Positions 35,471 through 50,200 of a DNA stretch of 64,000 bases are shown here, piece after piece. A program made the position numbers and the translations under genes. Under the pieces are notes generated by a model, which saw only the letters and a program-made list of their open reading frames with translations, made no database searches and had not been told where the DNA came from. Source of the DNA: Meandrina meandrites (taxonomy: Eukaryota > Cnidaria > Anthozoa > Scleractinia > Meandrinidae); the NCBI GenBank assembly GCA_963693305.1, contig OY855914.1, positions 7,769,001-7,833,000 of the forward strand, read 5' to 3'. The number at the start of each line of letters is the position of its first letter. Position 1 is the stretch's first letter.

Positions 35471-36449
35471 TTTAAGAGCAAAAAATTATCCGAACCCTCT
35501 TTTCTAAACTACGCGGAGTAAGACTGATTTTGAAGAAAAGAAAATTAATTTAAAAAAGCATCGCATGCCATATCAAAGGTTACAATATTAAAAGGATTCT
35601 TTAAAAGTGGACAGATCGTACAGTATTTGAAGAAGTATGTAATGTATCCAACGACTATTACTGTAACTAGTAACTTATCAGGCCATTTAATGCTATTAAA
35701 ATCTCTTCAGGAATCGAGATTTCCAATCCCCTCTTAGAAATTCTACGCGAGATTATTGAAAATTTGTACTCGGAATTAAGGAAAAGCCAATTCTGAGGAC
35801 CTAAAATACAAAAGGTTTCCGGTCAAAAAAGATTTTTTTTCGGGCGGAGCATGTCCCCAGACCCCTCCTAGCAAGAAGCGTCTCTGGCGCTCGATTGTCA
35901 ATCGGGCCAGCAATGATACATAATAACCCCTCTATGCAAAAAGGCTGGCAACGCTCCTGTACACGGTGGTGTACACGGACGGGGTGAATTATTGCACGAT
36001 AGAAGATTAGCAACGTCATAAGAAGCTAAGCTGATCAGTATCGATCGAGTCTTCATGAAGCGCTTAACCTTCTGCAAGGGAACCTGGTTTAATCTCGGTT
36101 ATTGTATCTGAATTACAATAAACTATACTGTAATATTGATGTCTCTTAGAATAAACAATCTTTGGTCTATAAAATATATCTGAAAAAAAAAATACAATTA
36201 TATGTACAAAGATTAACATTTTAAAATGCTTAAGATAGGGGAATTTTATACAAACAGTTTGTTTTATATTTTAGTTACTAATTATTGCTGTACCTACAAA
36301 ATGTGTTCGAGAAATACAACTTCTTTTAAGAATATCATTTTTTAGTTCACTGGGAACGCCTAATATTGACTATCAACTATAATTTATGTCGTCCAGACAA
36401 CTTTTCTGTATTTGGTTCGTAATAAATTATTTGCTGTCAAATGATTCAT
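35471..36449. other. Intergenic, nothing recognised
   Basis: AT-rich with short G-rich repeat scraps around 35840-35870. No coding signal. Confidence 0.5.
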
Positions 36450-36625
36450 CAGGGGCGGATCCAGGAATTTTTTAAAGGGGGGGTTGTACACTATTGTAGT
36501 AACCTTTAATGCAAAAAACAATTTTATTCAATTATTTTTCAGGAAGAATAAAAAAAAATAACTAAAAAATTTTGCCCAAAGGGGGGGTTGCAACCCCCAT
36601 CACCCCTCCCCTGGATCCGCCTATG
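36450..36625. mobile_element. MITE, 176 bp, downstream of gene B
   Basis: Ends CAGGGGCGGATCCAGGA and CCTGGATCCGCCTATG are inverted, with TTCAT on both sides and G-run and C-run subterminals. The CAG-type terminus suggests hAT. Confidence 0.75.
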
Positions 36626-36766
36626 TTCATAGATAGATAGACAGCACTATATATTTACAATAAATATCAATCTTCTAATCCAAAATAAATTTGCTATTCT
36701 AAATAATTTACTATTCTAATATAATAACTTACAATTCACTATTCTAAATCTAAAACTGTCAATTCA

Positions 36767-36982
36767 TTTATTGTACACTGATGGCGATTTCAAAGCAAAA
36801 TTCATCAGTAAGGGCCCTGAGGGGTAAAGGCAATCATTCCTCAGAAAGGAATTTTAATGATACAGCTAATTCTTAAATGAAACATACGAAAGTAAATTTC
36901 TGTGGACGACTGAAAAAGAGCTGGAGCTCTTGAATTGAAGAAGACGTAATTGCTCAGGTCACTGCTCTTCAACATTAATCTG
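36767..36982 (-). CDS. Gene B terminal exon: stop codon and 3'UTR
   Basis: After the acceptor tttatttcag at 36983, the phase-1 reading gives Ala-Asp then TAA at 36975-36977. An AATAAA polyadenylation signal lies about 205 nt downstream at 36767-36772 (minus strand). Choosing the second of two adjacent CAGs would give Asp then the same stop. This is the only terminal exon found that keeps frame, so the C terminus is fairly secure, but it is inferred. Confidence 0.6.
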
Positions 36983-39900
36983 CTGAAATAAAAAAAAAAT
37001 TCTTGTTAAAGTAACATACCAGACATGCGGAATCTACGTCACATCAGAGGAATAGAAAGTGGTTTAATCTTTAAAGAATATTTTTGTTTTTTAGACAAAT
37101 GCGAATGACATGTAATGACAGATTTATTCATAACATCCGATATAAAAGGAGAAATATCTCAGAGAAATATCTCAGTGAATTCAATACCTGAAAGACATGA
37201 CATGACAGATATACATGAGCAACAGACAGACCTACTGAGATGTACTGAGCTATACCTTGTATTGCAGGTTGAAGACTAACGTAGTGTAGCTCATGAACAT
37301 GTCCCAGTACAAGTGGCTTGGTACTGTCAACAGGACAATCTGGCCTGATAGTAAGGTCACCGTGATGTGGCAGACTGCTGATGACGTCAATGCATGTTTC
37401 ATAGCAGTTTGCTGCAGCATAGAGAATCACGTGATCTCCCCAAGTGCCATCTTGCTGCATGTTTGTGAGGTAATCATCCCATGATCGATATCCATGGACA
37501 AAGTTAAACAGATCTGTTCCATCCAGCTGCAAGAGGATTTAAAACATCTTAACTTGAAGTGGAATATAGTTTTAACAACAGCAAAGTATAAATTTCAAAC
37601 AAACCAGCTAGTTTACAGCTAAAAGTACAAATTACTAAAAAATGTATATATTTGCAGTAAGAGTTGGACATTACAAACATTTCTAGAGCTTTGTGATCTA
37701 TATGCTGACTATATTTACACTGCATTTACAAGCACCTTGAGTTTTCCATGACTAGAATGTTCAACGCAATTGTTGAGTTCATTTCACTGTTCAGTTAATC
37801 CAGTATAAGCTAACTATTGCTAGTTTAAACTGATAGCTGACACTCATTTTCCTGAGCTGCATGTTAAGAATTTCTAAACCTAAAAAAACAAATAAAAAAC
37901 TTACCATTTGTGGGTTCTTCCTGAGGTACTGGACTATGGATTGTCTTAATTCTTTGTGCGACATTTTGATTCTTTTTACAAGGTTGAGTTGATCTGACAA
38001 TGCATAGAACATGCAATTTCCTGAAGCTTGGTTCTCTAAAATCAAGAAGCCCTTCTCTGATGCAATCTTCTTCAACTCCACTGATGGGTCAGTCTTACTG
38101 TTGAGCTTGCTTGCATAGTGTTGCATTTGCTGAAGTGTCTGGAACATTTGCTCAGGAAGATCTAAAAGAAGTTTACAAACTGTTAATCTTTCGTATTTTC
38201 TACGAAGAGGAGATGAAGTGGTAAGGAATTAAGGCACATAGAAAAAGAGAGGAAAACTCTTATAAGCCATCCAATTAGCTGCAGAATTAATGCATCCATT
38301 TTCATATCAAGAAAACCTCATGCATAAAGGATTTTACATAAAGGAAATAAAATAGCAATAGGAGAGGGGGAACAGGGGGTCTGCCCCCACTTCCCGAAGA
38401 TTTTACCCCCAATACCTGTCCCATTCCTTAGTTGTTCCTGCCTCTTTGTGTTATTTCTATTGCAGAATACTACAAAATGTTACAAAACTTTCTCTCAATT
38501 TCTCCCGGTTGTTCCCGCCACCTTAAGAATCCCGCTTCCCACTCTCTCTTCTGCTGCCTCCTGTATCCCTCCCACCCCCTAGTCCCCTGGGCTCCCAGCC
38601 CCCCCCCTCCCCCCTGCCCCCACACCACAACAATAGTAACCTGCCTGAATACTTTGGGAATTAATTTCTGTCCTAAAGAAAATCCCCAACAAGTTTAGGG
38701 CAGTTTCCTTGATGAACCACCAAATTCTCACATCAGTCAGTAACAAGAATTAAAATTAAGATCATGGGACTGAAAAGACACTGTTGGGCTGTGCCAAGAG
38801 GCGGGGAGGGGGGGGCACGTGAACACACATGTTGATAAGGTTACTGCCTTCTACCCAGTAAATTTTGTTCTACAAAATGCAGAAAATCGGCAGAAGAATG
38901 CACATAAGCAATTAGCACAAACAACCTTATACACTCAGGTTTTACTGTATTTCTACGTTCTGACAGTCGCCTGGGTTGCCTGTGTAGGGCAACACCTGAC
39001 CAGCATTGTCTTGAGATTAACTTTGAGTACATGATATTTAGCAACACATAACGTGTAACAATATAGTACACATCAAAGAAGGTCTGGCCCAAGCAATATT
39101 CATACAAATCAACAAAGCAAACAATCACATCAGGATAATGTTCTATTTAGTGTGTCACTATCAACCCAATATTTGTACTTGATTCTGCTGTCAAAGTAAT
39201 CCTAGTTTCTTTACATCAAGACTTGTAATGTATTCACTGGAGAAGCACTGCTATGTTAAATGCCATCAGGCATGCTTACCTGAGGGCAAGAGAGCCTCAC
39301 TTCTCATCTGTTTGGTCACAGACCCTACAGAAGCTCTACACTGGCCTGTAGTTATTGAAAAAAAGGAATTAACAAGCTTTAATAGATTATAGTCATTTTC
39401 ACAAAATGGCATCAACAAAAGAAAGGGATACCATTCAATTTGTCTAAGTTAGAGCATTTAATATCAAGCAATTATTACAAACGTAAAGTACTGTAGAATT
39501 CTATGAAAGCTAAAGTAATTCTACTGGTCCTCTAGTGTAGCAGTTGCTATTCTTTTTTGGCCTAAACACATTGTTTCTTTTGCTTGTTTTTTTTTTGTCT
39601 TGAAGGGCAGGGAGCCAATCATGTGAGACCTTGTAAGAACCACTGCCTGACCCCAAACTTAACCCTTTCAAATTTTTGTTGTTACAATGCTAATTTTGTC
39701 CAAAATTTGCTATAAACATTTTGATAGAGATTCCCTGTAACTTAAAGTACAATTTCTCACTTTGGTGCATGCGCATAAGCCAAAATTTGGACTTGCTTTT
39801 TTTTTGCTGAAACCGTTCCAAATTTTCTCTTGCTCCTTTTCTTTCTTTTTTTTTTCCTGCTTTCTTATCCTCGTTCCTTTCTACTCTTCACATCCTTCTT

Positions 39901-42900
39901 TCTGGCAGGAAAAGTTTGGACAAAATCATCGGTAAACCCTGAAAAGGGGACGTTGACCAATTACAGGTGTGTTGGCCTGTTTATGCACCGATTTTGCACC
40001 AAAAACGCAGCGTGTTTTTTTTCGATCAGCTCCGTCAGATTGCAGTCAATATACAAAATGCATGGTCCTATGTTACTGCTGTGTCAGTTGCTTATCTGAA
40101 AAGTTGACTGACGTGTAAACTGATGACGTCACAAGTGGTTCAATGACCAATCCTCCAAATGTCAACAAAAGTCGGGTACAAAATAGTTATGAGATTCTTG
40201 ATAAGTTATAATTTGAAAATAAGCATTCAGCATACACACAGAGATTCAAACCTGTTGAATCACATACAGGACAGGGCGTGGTTGTTTTTGGAGCTTTACG
40301 GTAATATAATGTTTATGGGACTGGTCTCATCCTGTCTCTTCTTATTTGAAATACAGTAGAACCCCTATTAAGCAGCCACCCTCAGGCAAATACCAACTGC
40401 AGGCCGCTTAACAGAGGTTGGCCGCTTTATAGGGGTTCGTCAGAAATTAGCATAATGCAGTTCAAAAAGGTTATGTTTCTTCAATACAAAATAGCGTGAA
40501 AAGGAATAACGGAATCACATGAAGACAAATATAAACCTGAGGTTTGAATGATTTATCACGATCAGCCGTCACTTTCTTTCTTTGACTCCGGTCTGTCCGA
40601 GCATGTTGAATACAAAACTAAACAACGTATACTACATTCTTGTTGGTCGCTAAATAGGGGTGAAAACAATAGAAAAACTTTCATTGGGACAGCAAAAAGC
40701 TGGCCGCAGCCGCTTTAAAGAGGTGATCCACTATTTTCTTATGATTATGATTATGTCTTTGACTATGACTATGTTGCTTTTCTTTATAGTGGAAATCCGA
40801 AAATCATAACGACATAATCAGAAACATAATGACGCACTGGGTCATTGTGTTTTGGCCAATTAAATTCTAGGTCAAGTACTTTCAGGTCGGTTCATTAACA
40901 CCAGAGACACGCATTGGAATACCGTTCTTTGAGGTTTTAGTGCAGCTGTTCCCACTAGAACATACGAAGCTTATGTTTATGTTTATGTTTAGGATACGGG
41001 TTCGACTGTCAAAGCCCATTGTCTTTTCCAGCAGGTTATGACATTAATTAATTATAAAAATATAACAAACAAGTGAAAGCCTAGCCTGCGAACGCAGACG
41101 TGTTTCCGGCTGTCGCTTGTCTCCGCCGTAAACTAACGTCTGCGAACTCGAGCCAGAAAACGATTTCCGTGACGTCAAAATTCTAAGCCAATCACAGTTA
41201 GGCTTAGAAAATCCTAGAACCGCCACGCGTGTAGCCTGCGAGAGCATCGCACAATCGCGTGGCAAATAACAATATGACACTGCGCTGGGGAAAGTTTGTG
41301 AAGTGTCTAATTTGAAAAGTCAAATCAGGTAAATGCATTAAAGTACATGATTCAAAAGAGAAGAAAGACATATTCGTGAATCTTTCGAATGGATTTGGAA
41401 AATCAGTTATTTTCCAAGCATTGCCTGAGAGGAAATAGTATTTAGTGTAGCATTGTGATCGATCGTCGTTTCGCCGCTCGTTAGTTAGATGAATGACCAG
41501 GTCAGCCCATTATCGTCGCTTGCGCTGAATAGCGCTGTGATGCATTGAAAATAGCGAATATTGAAAACAGCTGCTATTCGTTTGTGTACGGATCACGTAC
41601 CAAAAGGTGAGATAAAATACAACAGGTGAGATAAAATACAACAACATCAATTTATTGACTGAGGTATTTCCATAAAAATGCATGGCATTACTTTTACGTA
41701 CTTACACTTCACTGTTAAACCTAGAGGAAGATATCAAATGAAAATTATAATACTATTTGTCAGACAATTCCTTCGAGCGAGTCTCGTGAGATTCGCCTTT
41801 ACGCTGCGGTGTAGATGTAAACATAATTTGAGCTATCACTGAAACCTGCGAAGGTTTTCAATCTTCGGACCAAATCTTTGAGTCTTGATGCAGCAAAAAA
41901 GGCACTAGAAACGCTTAAGGGTTTAGAACTCCCCAAAACATCGGACTCAAACGAAACGACGCTTGTCGCAACCGTATTATTTCTCGGAAGGTGAAGATCC
42001 CGGGTGAAGATGAGACGCATCTGGTCGATTGCTGCCTCCTGCGTGTTGCTAGAATCTTTTTGCCAATCTGTTGACGCAAAATCAGACATGATCACCGTCA
42101 AATTCTCTTCGGATTTCTTTCCCAATTTCGTCGAAATTTTGAAGGGCGATCCCCGGGTTTAATCGCACACGTCGCTTGCAACACTTCAGTTTGTCAACAG
42201 ATGGTCAGCTTTTCACAGCCCACGTTGCATGATTTATCAATGAAGGTATGCACTAAAACACTTTAACCGAGTACATTAACCTTCTCCTTTGCAACTGAAA
42301 ATGTTCTTCTGCAAAGAATCAACTTTCACAGCCGTCAAAAACCTTTCGTGTTTTATTCAACTTCGCATAGCAGCTTGCCTGTTTCCGCCGACAGCTATGT
42401 CGCGAGGGAGCCGCGTGGTGTTCACTCGTGTCTTATTCTATCGCGTAATCTGATTGGCCAAAGAGAAAACAAAAGATTCTACGTCACGGAAATCGTTTTC
42501 TGGCTCGAGTTCGCAGACGTTAGTTTACGGCGGAGACAAGCGACAGCCGGAAATACGTCTGCATTCGCAGGCTAGTGAAAGCCTTACCATGAACCAAATT
42601 CCACATCATTTTAACAAGGGATTCACATTGCTTCTCCCAGCTGTAGTTCTCTTCGTAACATGTCCGCAGCCTTCGAATCTCTTGAAGTCGCTCTGCTCTG
42701 TCTCTTAGACGGACAGCTCTGATTGCCTTAGCCCACTCCTTAGGGACAGCAGAATCCACCACAAGTGGCTTTCCTAATGGTAAACTGCGCAGTGCATCTC
42801 CAAAACCCGAGTTACCACTCACAAGAATGGGAAGACCAGCAGACAAGGCCTCCAGTGCAGTCAGTCCAAATCCCTCTGTCCTGGATGGCATGATGGCAAG

Positions 42901-44144
42901 ATCAGCCTCACAAAACAATTCTTTCAATCTCTCCTTACTTTGCACAAATTTTCGGACAATCAACTGATCTTTAGAGATTCCACTCTTCAGCAAGTTGTCT
43001 GCAACTTCCTCCTGCTTCCCATCAGGTGCGCCAACAAAGATCAGACGATAAGACCTGTCTTTCAGTTCAACTATTGCTTTAGCAGCAATGTCATATCCTT
43101 TGAGACTGAAGTCTTCAGGATCCCCACGGCCAAAGGTCAACACCTTAAACTTGTCACTCTCGTTTGTTGCTTGTTTTACATCTGAAAATTCACTGAATGT
43201 GCCTGGAGTCAACTGGATTATCTCTTGGTGTTTCTTGCAAGAGCGTAGGTAAGAAGAGTAGGCCTCCGTCAACTTCGGTCCAACTGCCACAACAAGATTT
43301 GCCATTTTACACAAGTCTACTTCAGTTCTATTCTTCTCTTCACCTTTGGAAATGGCTTTGGGATAGTCTTTGTGCATTCCAAGTTCTTCAGGTGCAGTGT
43401 GCACTACTTGCACCCACCTACAACCGTGTGACTCTCTGATGACTTGGGCTTGTTTGCCAAGCTTCCCTCCATGACCCAGCACAATGTCAATGGCAAGGTC
43501 TTTTGGTGGGAAGCTCAACCAATCGAGGGGGTCACTGTAACCTGGACGTCTCTTTGCTTCTCTAATGGCAACATTGTGACTTCTAGCAGCTCTCTTCTCT
43601 TCTTCAGAACAGGCAAACTGTGGGACTAAGAGAGTGACTTTTACTTGCTTGTGTTTGGCCAATAATGTGGCCAGCTGTCTGTTTATGGTTGACAAGCCCC
43701 CCATTGATGAACTCCACTCACTGGCCAAGAGAGTTACTCTTAATGCTGTGTCAGACCTTCCTGGTCCACCTTGTGCTGGTATGCCTTGAGATGTGTCAAT
43801 GACTGTGGTAGGAGACAAATCCTGCAACAGAAGCATGACTACAATTATTAATGCTTACTTTAAAATTTAAAGATGCCATAGGTCCCTATAGACAAATCAT
43901 GCAACTATTATCCTGTAGCTTCTAATATAAAATGGTTATTTACACATCTGTTGGTAAATCATTTTATGCATATGGCAAAAGTAACAAGGGAATCAAACTA
44001 GCCAAGATTCTAAACTTTCACTTCGAGATTAATAATTTAACATGTAAGGCAGTTAGCATGCTAGGTCACGTGCACCTGTAAGTAATCTTACTTATAAAAG
44101 GGTAACAGGGATGGTCACTTCTTGTAAATTAGATTTTGCTTAAT

Positions 44145-44220
<76 letters not shown>

Positions 44221-47200
44221 AATCATGTACCTCATTTGTTCTCTTCAAGAACCATTTCTCCAGTCCATGGACAGTGTGTACTTTATCGGAGACCTTCCTC
44301 ATACAGATCAGGGGTTGATCTTGTTTTATTTCAAGAAGGTGGAAACACTCCTCATCAACACATGACACTTTACCATGGTTAGAACACACTTGACCACCCT
44401 GGTCTGTCCTTTGATGACAGTACGGGCATACTACACACCACTCATACTGCAGTCCAGTCAGGTAGAGCAGCTCTTGTGACATAGTTTGCAAAGTTCTTTC
44501 CACAAACCCACGCACAAGTGTAGCTAGTTCTTCTGACTTCTCACCTGAAACCTGTTGGCTTTGTGTTCTTTGCCTAAGGAGGATCTTGACAAAACTCGTC
44601 TTGCAAATAAGAATGAAATCATGAATTTGTTTCCCGATAACAAACCATGCTCCATTTTGGTACAGCTTGGGTTGCCGCATGGGCCAAGTCTTACAACACC
44701 AACGAATGGATCGCGACACAAGCTGTGAGAACAGACCATGAGGGACAAACCCATGCACAAAGTGAAGATACAAAGGACAAGGATCAGAGTGTGATGGCTC
44801 CATTTTACAAAGCTCTTCAGGTGATGACTTGAGTTGAGCTGGCACAAAGTACTTTTCTTCAGTTGGGGAAGGTGAGAATTTGGCGATCAAACCAAACTGC
44901 TCCATCATGTCCAAGATGTCATCTTTGATAACGCCTTGTTGAATGAACTTGGAAAAGACATGATCAACATGTTCCATGCTGAGGGTACCATCTCTCTCCA
45001 GTTCCTGCCAGTGCTTGGAATGTACAGGATCCTGAAAATTAGTCAGGAGAACAATGACAAAATTTTATCCCGGTTTCCGTAGCATGAAGCAACTAGGAGT
45101 ATTTCTACTCCCCCCTGGATGGGGTGCTAGTCCATCGCAGGGTTACCCCCAGTAGTAAAATTGCCGGTACCCATTTATACACCTGGGTGGAGAGAGGCAC
45201 TATGAGAGTAAAGTGTCTTTCCCAAGAACACAACGCAGTGCAGGGCTCGAATCCGGACCGTTCGATCCGGAGTCCAGCGCACTAACCAATAGGCCACCGC
45301 GCCTCCCACTACCAAATACCACTACCAAATCTAATAGAACTCATCAAATAATTTGTCTCTCGTTTATACTTTGAATTAGTTCTTTCTAATTGTCTGGGAG
45401 TATTTTGATTTGAGTTGTACGCAGCAATTTCTTTCTTTTCTACTGACATTTATTCCTGTAGTTAGTTTACAGTCCTATGATGTCATCACTTAAAAATTGG
45501 ACAAATATTTGATTTCCACATTTGGTGGTATATAATGTGATGGACATGTCATACACAGACACCTTTATCACTATGGCCTTTTGCAGCAAAATAGATTGTA
45601 CCTTTTTGCCTGGATTTGAAAATTGGATGTCCACCAAGCCAAAGGCCCCATCCCGCCAGGGGGGTCTGAGACCATGCAATTTTCAGCAAGAAAATGATCA
45701 TCAGTTGATTGGATTTGAACATTAAAATGTGTCTTTTTGTTGCCAACAACTTAACTCTTTCGGTGCTGACTTTTCTGCTGACCTCCTCCCCCGCAGTGCT
45801 GCTTTTTTCCGTAGGGCGCTCAATAAAACAGTCACGCTTCATTATTTGACAATATCTTTCATTCTTTTCAAGCAATTTTATTAAGATTTTCAGATGTTGT
45901 GCCCAACATAATTCTACATCGGAAAAAGCATCTTTTACACAAATTCATTGCATCTTGGCCCTTTCAGCTCCTTCGCTTGCCATCTGATAGCTTCCTTCCC
46001 AAGCGTGAAGGTTGAAAACCATTGTTTTGCAATACTCGCATCTCAATACTCAATCTGTTCAATGAAATCGCTTGATCCCTAAACCAGAACCATTATATTA
46101 TCGGCCAAAGTCGGCAAAAATCTTCTCCGAAGCACTCTTCGATTATAAACTGCTTATTTGACGCCATGTTTAAATGTCCTTTAGCCATAAACAACAACGT
46201 TGTAACATGAACTTCTCAAAATAACTCCGCCATCGTGTGCAAACGGCAAAGGATTGTGCTTGTCACGCCTTCTAATAATACTAGAGGGTATACAAAGCAA
46301 TTATTAATCATAGCGTCCCTATTGAAGGCAGTTTCGAAAGGAAATCTGGGATTGTTTATCATGTCGAGAAAACTCGACATCCGCACTCAGAGTCACGAAA
46401 TGGGATGTCGAGTTTTCTCGACAACCGCACCGAAAGAGTTAAAATGGATTGCACTTGCTTTTGCCCATACTATATAAAGGCATCACTTGCGTTAAACCTC
46501 CTCCATGCATATGCTTGTCTGTTATTCCAACAACCACATCTTGCAACAATAATCTTATGTTGCTACAAAATAATTTAAGTAAACATTTGGTATCCTTAGC
46601 CTCGTTGTAAGAGACACTGATCTTAAAATATGAAATATATTTTTCCTACCATTTTATCAAAGCGTGGAATGGTTATCAGCTGCTTCAATAGGTCGATCAG
46701 CCACTGAGCCTTAAGAACAACTGTCTTGCGGTGCTTGATAATCATACCAAGGTCATGGTAGAAACTGATCATGGCGGCAAACTCATCTGGACCTTTCAGG
46801 AAGCACTCTTTCTTGGCATAGTGTTTGAGTTGTTTCAGACTTCTGTAGAAAATGTGTTGAGCTACCAAAGCTTCAATGACCTTTTCAAACAGAAACCATC
46901 TAGAGAACAAATATCAGAGAAAATAGATTGCATCACATGGCCCATTACTTCATGGTTGCAGTTAGTCAAAACAGCTCAAGCATTCTTATCAAGGGTGAAT
47001 TAATGAATTTACTGATCATAATTTGCTTTCGTTTTTATGAAGATATAACAGCAGGCAAGAAATAATCTTCAAGAAGACATGTCTTTGTGAACACAGTTTA
47101 ACATCTGAATTCACACATCTTCCTAGGCACATCGCGATCAATGGGACAGAAACATGCAAGCTTTGCACTCAAAATCAATGAGGGCAATTACACATTGGAT

Positions 47201-50200
47201 GGGAAAAACCTTCATTCAATAAACAAGTTAATCACATTAATCTATCACTTTCATTTTAATCTTCCTTGTTTATTTTCACATTCTTCAATCCTTTTGCGTT
47301 TTCACACCATTGTATTTCAGTTATTCATATCCATGTTGTCATTCAGTAATTAATATTCTATTTTTTGTATTTATATTTCACCAACTAGTGGTCTACTGTT
47401 GTTTGCAACTGAAGATACACAGAGGACATCTGAAACATTTAAATCTGTGTGTTTCTTCTTGAAGATTATTATTTCATTTTTTTGCTTTAATATTCCATTC
47501 TTGAATTGAGCAATTCAATGCGAAAAGAAAAAAGCAAAAAAAAAAGGCGAAAACCCAAACATTATGAAATCAACATTCTAGTTGTAAATACAGTTGCCAT
47601 AATTGAACATTGAGATATTCACTTCAAGAAATATAGAAAAATATTAAACAAAGAATGAAATCAAATTTCAGTAAATAAATTCATTAATTTGTCCTTGATA
47701 GAATGCTTTAGCTGTTTTGACTGTAAAATCATGTCAATAAAATTGGAGTAGTTTTCTCCTAAAGCTATCCAAAAACTCAACACTGCAAAAAAAGGCATGG
47801 CATGTAAAATCCTGCCAGCCATGCAGCCTACTGTACATGTGTAGTTTATTTTAATAAAACATGTAGCACTGTTAAATTTAACAGTTATTTAGTTTACATG
47901 AAAACTACAAGTGCATAAGAAAATTGCAAAGCTTGAAAACTGTGGAATATCAACAAATAATCATTTCCAGTTTTGGCTGTGTCACATGATGTGTTAATTA
48001 ATTATGCACAAAAAAATATTTGAAGGGGCGTTATATTAATACTAATAATGTTTACCGGACTGGTATTTTCTCCCCCATGTATGGTCCCTGTCTTGACACC
48101 TCCATGATTCTGTCTCGCAGTTCTTGAATTCCATTGATGCGATTGGCCTCTTGCTCTTCAAAAAACAAAACAAGTAAAATCATGTTATCACACTTATGCA
48201 GTACAATTTAACCTTTGGTTCAAATCCTTAATTGTTTTAACTCATTATCATTCATTGCCATACTCATTTTTAACAAAAGCTAGTTTGGGTATACCAGTTT
48301 CTGATATATACCCTCTGATTAGTCAGTTTTGACACCTTTTGTCAACACTCAAGCGTCCTTGATCTAATCAATGATGAGAAATAAGATAAGGCTGCAGTCA
48401 GGAACCTTTCAACAAGTCATGGTCATGCAGAGTTTTAATCTGTTGTAAACAATCCCCTCAAGGATTTTCCTGTCGTGAACCTAACACAAAAATTTAGTCA
48501 GTGGAAAAAGGTGTGAAAATATTCTGTGAAAATGTTGATCAGCTGTATTTAATATTTGCCTGAACTAAAACATATTGTGGCAGATACCGCACGCATGAAT
48601 CATGCGGTGCCAGAACATAACACAACGAACAAGGGAAGTAAAACCTAAACATCGAGCTCAATAGACAGAACGCTCAATCAAATTAGTGCAAGAAGCATAA
48701 TCTTTACAAACAGACAGTCTCTCTAGAACCAATTAGCAATCAATTTAGCTTTCTTGAACTAAAGTTACAACAGTCTCTAGCAAAGCGGGATAGATAAATA
48801 TGTCATCCATGATAAGATCAGAAAGAGCCAAAACAAATTAACCACACTAGCAAAACATGTGGAAAATTACAGAGAGGTGTCACACTCAACATACAGGAAA
48901 CCATGACCTCTAGACATTTGCTAGGCCACAGTCTCACGGCTCTTTTCAACTTTAACTGGCTCCAAATAATACAACATATAGTACCATTCAGAAAAGAATG
49001 AGAAGCAAAAAGGCCAAAGGACCAAATGCAATACAGAACGGCAAATATACAAATGTCACGAACATAGGAGTCTTGTAAGCCTGTCACCTCAACCATATTA
49101 CTATGATTTAAACTGACAACTGGAAACCAAAAGCTGAAAAATCGGCGGTCATGTTACGCAAGCCTGGCAGTGGTCATGCCAGGGGCAGAGAGAGCTTTTG
49201 TTTAAAATTCTCACAGGAATTTCTTGGCTTTCTCGCTTTTTCGCAACACCCCTCCTGTTATTTTTGGCTCGTCGTTTTTCACACTGATCCCACAAACCGA
49301 ATGCCTGGAATAGGCTACATGTATGATAGTGGAATTGAGACAATGGAAAATAAAATCAAACTGGTTTGAAAATAAAAATTTACACCACAATTAATACATA
49401 TAATCATTAGAGCATGGGCACTTATTTGAGAAGATAGAGTACTTGAAATCTGAATTCTACTATCTTAGCAAACACAGAGTATTTTCAGTGCTTCTGCTTG
49501 GAAAGAGAGATATTTATTCTAGTGTGACAGCCTGATATGGCCCACACTGCAGTATTAATGATGAAAGAGAGATGTGAAAAGCTGGTTGTAGATTCTCAGG
49601 TGGATTCCCTGTGGGAGTGGGATTCCCAACAGTCAATACCTTGACGGAATCCTGCTTTGAACCAAGATCCAGGTGGTGTTTTTTGTTTTAAGGCTAAGCT
49701 CCTAATTACATTATACAGGACAAATAGCAATCTACGGTAAATGATGCATTTTTTTCCAACTCTTTCATGCAAGTCATTTAAGTAAAATAACTTGGTAGTG
49801 CTATTGATTCTCAATCAATTTCACATGGTCGTACAAGTACTTCAATACCTGCTTGATGTTTTCTTTTGTTTGGATCCTGTCCAAAAAATCTTTTGATCTT
49901 ATTCCTCATCAGTGAACTTGTGTTATCAATGCTGAAGAATGGTCGGACCACATGTTTCTCATATTTCTTTCCAGAAATTCCCTTCTGTATTTGTGATTTC
50001 ATTATTGCAATGTCTTCAAATGGTTTATCAGCATGTGTACCTACAATGAACACTGGAGGCGGCAGATAGGGCAGCTTCCCTTGTGCTTCATCATCTGTTT
50101 CTTCTTTCACCTGTGTGACACTGTGAATTGTAGCAAGCCATGACAGCAAATTCTCCAGATTTGTTTCGTTGTTTGGGTTTTCCAAAAGAATATCACAAGT

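Noticed and set aside
44129..44230. Poly-Asn tail and antisense poly-Leu frame
   Set aside because: Translation of the TTA microsatellite in intron 7.
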